Origin: Phycisphaerae bacterium
Lineage (GTDB): Bacteria > Planctomycetota > Phycisphaerae > Tepidisphaerales > Tepidisphaeraceae
DNA: 7,391 nt
NCBI GenBank assembly: GCA_014380825.1
Contig: JACMJD010000279.1
Location: 1 to 7,391, forward strand
Reading direction: 5' to 3'
Part shown: one piece after another, positions 5,828 through 7,391 of the stretch
Layout: every line of letters starts with the position of its first letter
Numbering within the stretch: the first letter of the stretch is position 1
The notes under the pieces: generated by a model
What the model was told of the DNA's origin: nothing
The model's database searches: none
Seen by the model: the letters and a program-made list of their open reading frames with translations, nothing else
Translations under genes and position numbers: made by a program

Positions 5828-7391
5828 ATGCAACGATTTCATCGGACGCGATCGATCTTTGTTGCCGCGGTCGCGGGGTGTGCGGCATCCGCGTTGGGGG
5901 CCGGCGATATCCCATATCACAAGGGCCTCGATCTGGCGCTGTTCTCGCAGACGGTTGATCCGAGCCGCCTCAATTTCTTCCTCGACAACGCCGCCGCAAT
6001 GGGGGTTGATCATCTGTCGATCAACCATTGGTGGTTTCAGGACAACATCAACTCGACGCAGATCGCGCCGAACTTTTCCAAGTACAGCGCCAGCGATGAC
6101 ACGATCCGGCAGGTGATCGACGCAGCCCACGCGCGCGGAATGGCCGTGCAGCTTCGGCCGATCGTAGATCTGGCGAACGATCCATCCCACTGGCGCGGCG
6201 AGATCACCGGCGGAAGCTCCTGGTTCAACAATGCCGGTGGTTACGGCGACTACATCCGTCACATGGCGGACATCGCGCAAGCGAAAAACGTCGAGCTGTT
6301 CAGCATGGGAGTGGAGCTCGAAACGGTTCAAACGCAGGAAACGAACTGGCGAAATCTTGTGACCGATGTGCGATCGCGCTTCGACGGAGATCTCGTCTAC
6401 GGCGCGAACTGGGGAAATCCGGCCGTCGGGAACACCGTGAACTGGTGGGACGCCGTCGATTACGTCGGCATCGACGCATACTACCCACTGACCGGCGTGA
6501 ACAATCCGACGCCCGCGCAGTTGCTCAGCGCGTGGACGGCGCGCGCGAATCAGATCGAGGCGTGGCGAAACAGCGTCGCGCCGACAAAACAAATCCTGTT
6601 CACGGAAGTCGGCTATCAGGCGCTCGACGGCGCGAACGCGGCGCCGTACGGCGCGACATCCAGCACGGTCGATATGCGAGAGCAGGCCGACTGCTATCGG
6701 GCGCTGCTCATCGCGCTGAGCGGCCGATCGTGGTTCAGCGGGGCGTACTGGTGGGCGTGGGATCCGAACAATGTGCACCCAGCCGCGGGCGATTACGAGA
6801 ATTTCGGCAAGCCCGCGTACGACGTGATGGGATCGTTCTACGTGCCCGGCTACACGATCGGCGGAAACTGGACCGGCGCGGGCGGCGCGAACTTCTCGGC
6901 CGCGAACAGTTGGAGCAACGGAACCGTGCCGGGAAACCTGACGGCCGTTACGTTCAACTCCAGCGGCGGCGGCAACACGAACATCAATCTGGGCGGGGCG
7001 ATCAACCTGGCGCGCCTCACGTTCGATACCAGCAGCACGGCCGCGCACACGTTTCAGGCGGGCGGCACGATCACGCTGAACTCTGGCGGCGGGATCACGA
7101 TCACCAACACCGTCATCACCACGCAGACCTTCAACAACGCGTTCGCGCTGTCCGGCCCGACGATCTTCGCGAACTGGAGCGCGACGAACCTCCAGCGGCT
7201 TACGATCAACGGCCCGATCACGTCGGCGACGACGACGCGAAACCAGTTGGCACTCTTCGGCAACGGCAGCGGCCAACTCAATGGTGCAATCACTGATGGC
7301 GTCGGCACGATCGCGCTGTTCAAAGCCGGCGACGGAACATGGGCCGTCAGCGGCAACAACACGTTTTCGGGCGCGACATATATCGGCTCGG
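5828..7391 (+). CDS. Secreted GH113-like glycoside hydrolase fused to a beta-strand-repeat region (3' end missing)
   Basis: The frame is open from ATG 5828 to the right edge, 521 codons without a stop. Residues 1-26 form an export signal (Arg-rich start, then IFVAAVAGCAASALGA); VAGC at 15-18 also fits a lipobox. Residues ~28-338 look like a clan GH-A TIM barrel of the GH113 (beta-mannanase) type. Supporting motifs are INHWWFQ (65-71), VQLRPIVDL (from 107), FSMGVELET with Glu163 as probable acid/base, VDYVGIDAYYPL (from 211), LFTEVGY with Glu260 as probable nucleophile, and YWWAW (307-311), an aromatic strand typical of such clefts. Activity on mannan or a related beta-glycan is inferred. From ~339 on it changes to a low-complexity Gly/Asn/Thr/Ser beta-strand region starting GGNWTGAGG. 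The unit at 492-521 (ALFKAGDGTWAVSGNNTFSG) matches the autotransporter-associated beta strand repeat. The remaining C-terminus, perhaps with a sorting or anchor signal, is outside. The start is chosen for the signal peptide; no ribosome binding site is seen. Confidence 0.88.
   Translation, partial: MQRFHRTRSIFVAAVAGCAASALGAGDIPYHKGLDLALFSQTVDPSRLNFFLDNAAAMGVDHLSINHWWFQDNINSTQIAPNFSKYSASDDTIRQVIDAAHARGMAVQLRPIVDLANDPSHWRGEITGGSSWFNNAGGYGDYIRHMADIAQAKNVELFSMGVELETVQTQETNWRNLVTDVRSRFDGDLVYGANWGNPAVGNTVNWWDAVDYVGIDAYYPLTGVNNPTPAQLLSAWTARANQIEAWRNSVAPTKQILFTEVGYQALDGANAAPYGATSSTVDMREQADCYRALLIALSGRSWFSGAYWWAWDPNNVHPAAGDYENFGKPAYDVMGSFYVPGYTIGGNWTGAGGANFSAANSWSNGTVPGNLTAVTFNSSGGGNTNINLGGAINLARLTFDTSSTAAHTFQAGGTITLNSGGGITITNTVITTQTFNNAFALSGPTIFANWSATNLQRLTINGPITSATTTRNQLALFGNGSGQLNGAITDGVGTIALFKAGDGTWAVSGNNTFSGATYIGS

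Noticed and set aside
5762..7276. A 504-codon open frame on the minus strand, the longest closed one in the window.
   Set aside because: It lies antisense to the hydrolase gene and reads as an Arg/Val/Asp-rich shadow with no recognisable domain. The plus-strand frame shows a signal peptide, barrel motifs and repeat units. High GC produces such shadows.
6445..7296. A 283-codon plus-strand frame overlapping the hydrolase gene.
   Set aside because: It is very Arg/Gly/His-rich, in another frame of a clearly coding region, with no motif or ribosome binding site.

Overview
The window is high-GC bacterial DNA (about 60% G+C by eye) and is densely coded. A planctomycete, perhaps of the Phycisphaerae type, is the best guess. 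The reasons are large secreted or surface proteins carrying RTX-type and autotransporter-associated beta-strand repeats, few clear Shine-Dalgarno sequences, and spacer-filling short tandem repeats. This is inference; no rRNA or other phylogenetic marker is present. Layout: (1) 2-1090, plus strand, is the C-terminal part of a large surface or secreted protein that ends in six RTX-type calcium-binding nonapeptides. (2) 1091-1140 is a short convergent spacer with a hairpin. (3) 5713 down to 1141, minus strand, is a four-gene cluster in the order permease, permease, periplasmic adaptor, ATPase. It encodes a MacAB/DevBCA-like tripartite ABC exporter whose membrane part is split into two different FtsX/MacB-type permeases of equal length (390 aa). 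(4) 5714-5827 is a divergent promoter region. (5) 5828 to the right edge, plus strand, is the start of a secreted protein with a GH113-like glycoside hydrolase barrel followed by a beta-strand-repeat region; it runs off the window without a stop. How the genes work together: the ATPase would power the two permeases in the inner membrane, and the adaptor would couple them across the periplasm to an outer-membrane channel not seen here. The substrate cannot be read from the sequence. The flanking genes encode exported proteins but nothing ties them functionally to the exporter. The most unusual signal lies between the exporter genes. The permease-adaptor and adaptor-ATPase spacers are each filled by an element made of tandem 7-base units, a short core, and inverted copies of the same units. 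The heptamers differ completely between the two elements (AATGCAG-like versus TCAGAGG-like), yet both cores carry CCGG, 1-2 bases, CATTT. This suggests one family of structured spacer repeat with interchangeable arms. The element before the adaptor gene runs exactly from stop codon to start codon and leaves no room for a normal ribosome binding site.
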